From Funneliformis mosseae (Eukaryota; Glomeromycota; Glomeromycetes; Glomerales; Glomeraceae), in assembly GCA_910592005.1 (NCBI GenBank), contig CAJVPP010000340.1, positions 1 through 35,498 on the forward strand: a DNA stretch of 35,498 nucleotides. The letters are read 5' to 3'. The notes under the pieces are model-generated. The model made no database searches and was not told the origin of the DNA. It worked only from the letters and a program-made list of their open reading frames with translations. A program made the translations under genes and the position numbers. Shown piece by piece: positions 33,590 to 35,498 of the stretch (position 1 is its first letter; every line of letters begins with the position of its first letter).

Positions 33590-34620
33590 CATGTAATAGT
33601 TTACTAAAAGAGCATCGTCAATGTATTAAAGCTTTATAGAAAGGTAGCATTCATAAAGTTGCAAATCTTCAAAAAGCTATCAGATATCTATTAAAAACAT
33701 TATACAGATAGGTCAAACAACTCAAAAAAATAAACAACCTTAAGTAAAGAAATCATTCAAGACGTCCAAAACATTTTTTTCCTTTTCAGCATTGCTATCT
33801 TAATTAAATTGTGAAATCATGCAAATGTATGTTAAGTAATAAAATAACTGAAAACCTAAAAAAAATATCTTAATCTTGATATTATATCTCAGACAGTTAA
33901 AGAAAACCTTTAAGACCTTAGGTATAAAATTTATATTTCTCGTTCAGTTCCTTTTCTTATCCAAAATACTATAAATCATCATATTACTTGAACGAAAGCT
34001 CATTAAGAAGAATGTTAAAATAATGTCATATTTTCTAATAAATTGATATTTCAGATATTTCATAATATGACGCTAGTTCATTACAAAATTAGAAAAATAA
34101 TGTTGAGATGAGTTGTGATAAAACACCCTTTAAAGTTTATATATAGAATGCGTTTTGTGTAAAAGGAATTATCAGATTTCATATGTTCACAGAGAACATG
34201 AATGATAAGCTTTACTAGAAGATTATTACTAAAAATTTGTTTGAATAAGCATCTTAGATCTTTCAAAACAAGTGAACATTTCAACAGGATAACAATTTTA
34301 AGTATTAAGTTAAGCTTACAATCACTTTACTTCAGGATTATTGTTCTCGAGTTCTCAATTAACTATTTTTTTTTTCAGACCTTAATCCAATTAAAAATCT
34401 ATAGGCAATAATGAAAAGAAATATTAAGAAGAAGATTAATATTATAATCATTAAAAAAATCAGTAATACAAGACATTTTTATAAGATTTATAAGAAAAGA
34501 ATAGGAGGCAATCAATGTAAACTTATGTATTAATCTTGTAAGGTCTATACTAAAGCATATAGGAATAGCAGTAGAAAGCTAAGATTACATAATAAATTTT
34601 TAGGATTTTATATTTTTATT
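33590..34620 (+). mobile_element. Decayed Tc1/mariner-type transposase relic
   Basis: Broken pieces of a Tc1-type DDE transposase can be followed in order over about 1 kb, the normal length of such a gene. Near 33609-33715 is a helix-turn-helix-like start (EHRQCIKAL, stop, KGSIHKVANLQKA). At about 33915-33960 lies a piece like LGIK..RSVPF. At 34081-34200 is YKIRKIML then a PLKFIYRMRFVKG-like stretch in shifting frames. At 34375-34435 comes SDLNPIKNL, stop, AIMKRNIKKK, the family's PDLNPIENLW-A-IMK signature. At 34541-34580 is a RSILKHIGIAVE tail. Many stops and frameshifts show that it is dead. No matching inverted repeat pair could be drawn with certainty. Confidence 0.75.
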
Positions 34621-35392
34621 ATGTATATTTGTGGGATTTAATTTTAAAATATTAAATTTTTTAATAAAAACCAGGCAAAATATTTGCCAATTTGTAATTG
34701 TCATTTTTTTCTGCCAGAATTGTAAAGAAAAAAAATTAAAATAATTAGTTATCACTGCTTTAAAAAAAGATCAATAGTGATCATATTTGTAAGAATTATT
34801 TAATAAGAAAATATAATTTAAGGTATCAATATTATGAGTAAATGAAATATTAAAAAAGCTATTAATTGAGAAAATTATATTAAAGAATGCAAAATTGCTT
34901 TTTTTCTAATATTTGGTTATATGAAGAGTTTTTCTTTATTAATTATCAATTCACATCTAGTTTTCTATATATTATGATAAGTTTAATCAAAAATAAATCA
35001 AAAAAGAAAGAGAGAATGAAAAAAATAGAAGTAGATGATTTGGTAAATAAAATAAGGATAGTAGAAAAGGTAGTCAGAATAATATCTTTAATAATATTAA
35101 TAAAAAAGAAGTTAAATAAATTCGCTCATTTTGCCAAAACATATATAAGAAGTTCAAGAAATTATTGATTTCATCAGGAAACTCAGATTTCAAAGTATAA
35201 ATTAAAATTTATTATTTTAAAAGTATGATAAGCTTACAGTTAGAGATTTAAATAAAGTTTTATTTTTAAAATATAGTCAAAAGTGTTAAAATCTTCATTA
35301 TGATTGTTATAATAACAACATTTTCAAAATGAGAGATATACAGTATTAAGGCCTACTTTTGCATCACTAATAATCACTAATATACAGTAGCG
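34621..35392. other. A+T-rich gene-free DNA
   Basis: No supported gene. The plus-strand frame at 34887-35168 is low-complexity Lys/Ile/Asn and has no domain character. Confidence 0.4.
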
Positions 35393-35498
35393 GTCATAAG
35401 TATCTGACTGCCTCTAACTCCGGCTACAAGTAAGTAAATTCAAAATTTTTTTTTTATTTAAAAAATACATAACCAACTAACTAAAATTAATACATTGT
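35393..35498 (+). mobile_element. Left end of another Tc1/mariner-like element, cut by the window end
   Basis: TA (35393-35394) is followed by CAGTAGCGGTCATAAGTATC, in the style of a Tc1-family terminal inverted repeat that begins CAGT next to its TA target. The other end is not in the window, so the element presumably continues to the right. A solo end is possible. Confidence 0.5.

Noticed and set aside
34887..35168. Plus-strand frame of 93 codons in the A+T-rich tail
   Set aside because: Low-complexity Lys/Ile/Asn sequence expected from composition alone.
1..35498. CRISPR arrays, bacterial operons, ribosome binding sites or riboswitches
   Set aside because: The window is eukaryotic with spliceosomal introns; no regularly spaced repeats or such elements were seen.

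Overview
The window is nuclear DNA from a eukaryote, most likely a filamentous fungus. It is strongly A+T-rich, genes are dense, and most introns are 62-130 nt with GT..AG ends and poly-T tracts. Several proteins are fungal types: an Rrn7/TAF1B factor, a Coa1 assembly factor, a Gyp5-like TBC protein and an Rsc58-like bromodomain protein. Base composition and the decayed Tc1/mariner and pogo-like repeats would fit an early-diverging fungus such as an arbuscular mycorrhizal (Rhizophagus-type) species. That assignment is inference. I assembled the spliced models by hand: every junction keeps phase, and most proteins have the usual length of their family.

Layout, left to right: a repeat-bearing edge (1-411); a frameshifted DUF4238 gene (-, 412-1708); a six-exon ribokinase (+, 2024-3455); a ZCCHC8-like CCHC/PSP-domain protein (+, 3754-5649); mitochondrial succinate-CoA ligase alpha (-, 5889-7485, seven exons); a 1.8-kb gap with a nested palindrome and a G+C-richer island (7486-9329); a probable mitochondrial protein with three RanBP2-type zinc fingers (+, 9330-9923); an unrecognised twin-CX3C protein (-, 10216-11391); the DNA-protein-crosslink protease Spartan (+, 11506-12931); Coa1 (-, 12970-13690); an Rsc58-like bromodomain protein (+, 13934-16937); Rrn7/TAF1B (-, 17204-20150, ten exons, with a MITE in one intron); an SLC41/MgtE-type Mg2+ transporter (-, 20758-22902, nine exons); a Gyp5/EVI5-like RabGAP (+, 24410-27642); and an FG-repeat protein with a Nup98-like GLEBS segment but no Nup98 C-terminal domain (+, 28508-31933). 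The last 3.5 kb is extremely A+T-rich, apparently gene-free, and holds a dead Tc1-type transposase and the first end of another element.

The genes are mostly unrelated housekeeping functions, not a pathway cluster: RNA and chromatin (ZCCHC8-like, Rsc58-like, Rrn7, nucleoporin-like), mitochondria (LSC1, Coa1, RanBP2-finger protein), DNA repair (Spartan), transport and trafficking (SLC41, TBC). The arrangement is compact. There are tight divergent promoters (114 bp before Spartan, 243 bp between Coa1 and the Rsc58-like gene) and one tail-to-tail pair whose stop codons are only 38 bp apart. I found no defence island, CRISPR array, tRNA or rRNA gene. The best leads are the six introns whose length is a multiple of three and which have no in-frame stop, the Nup98-like protein with an unfamiliar C-terminal half, and the twin-CX3C protein.
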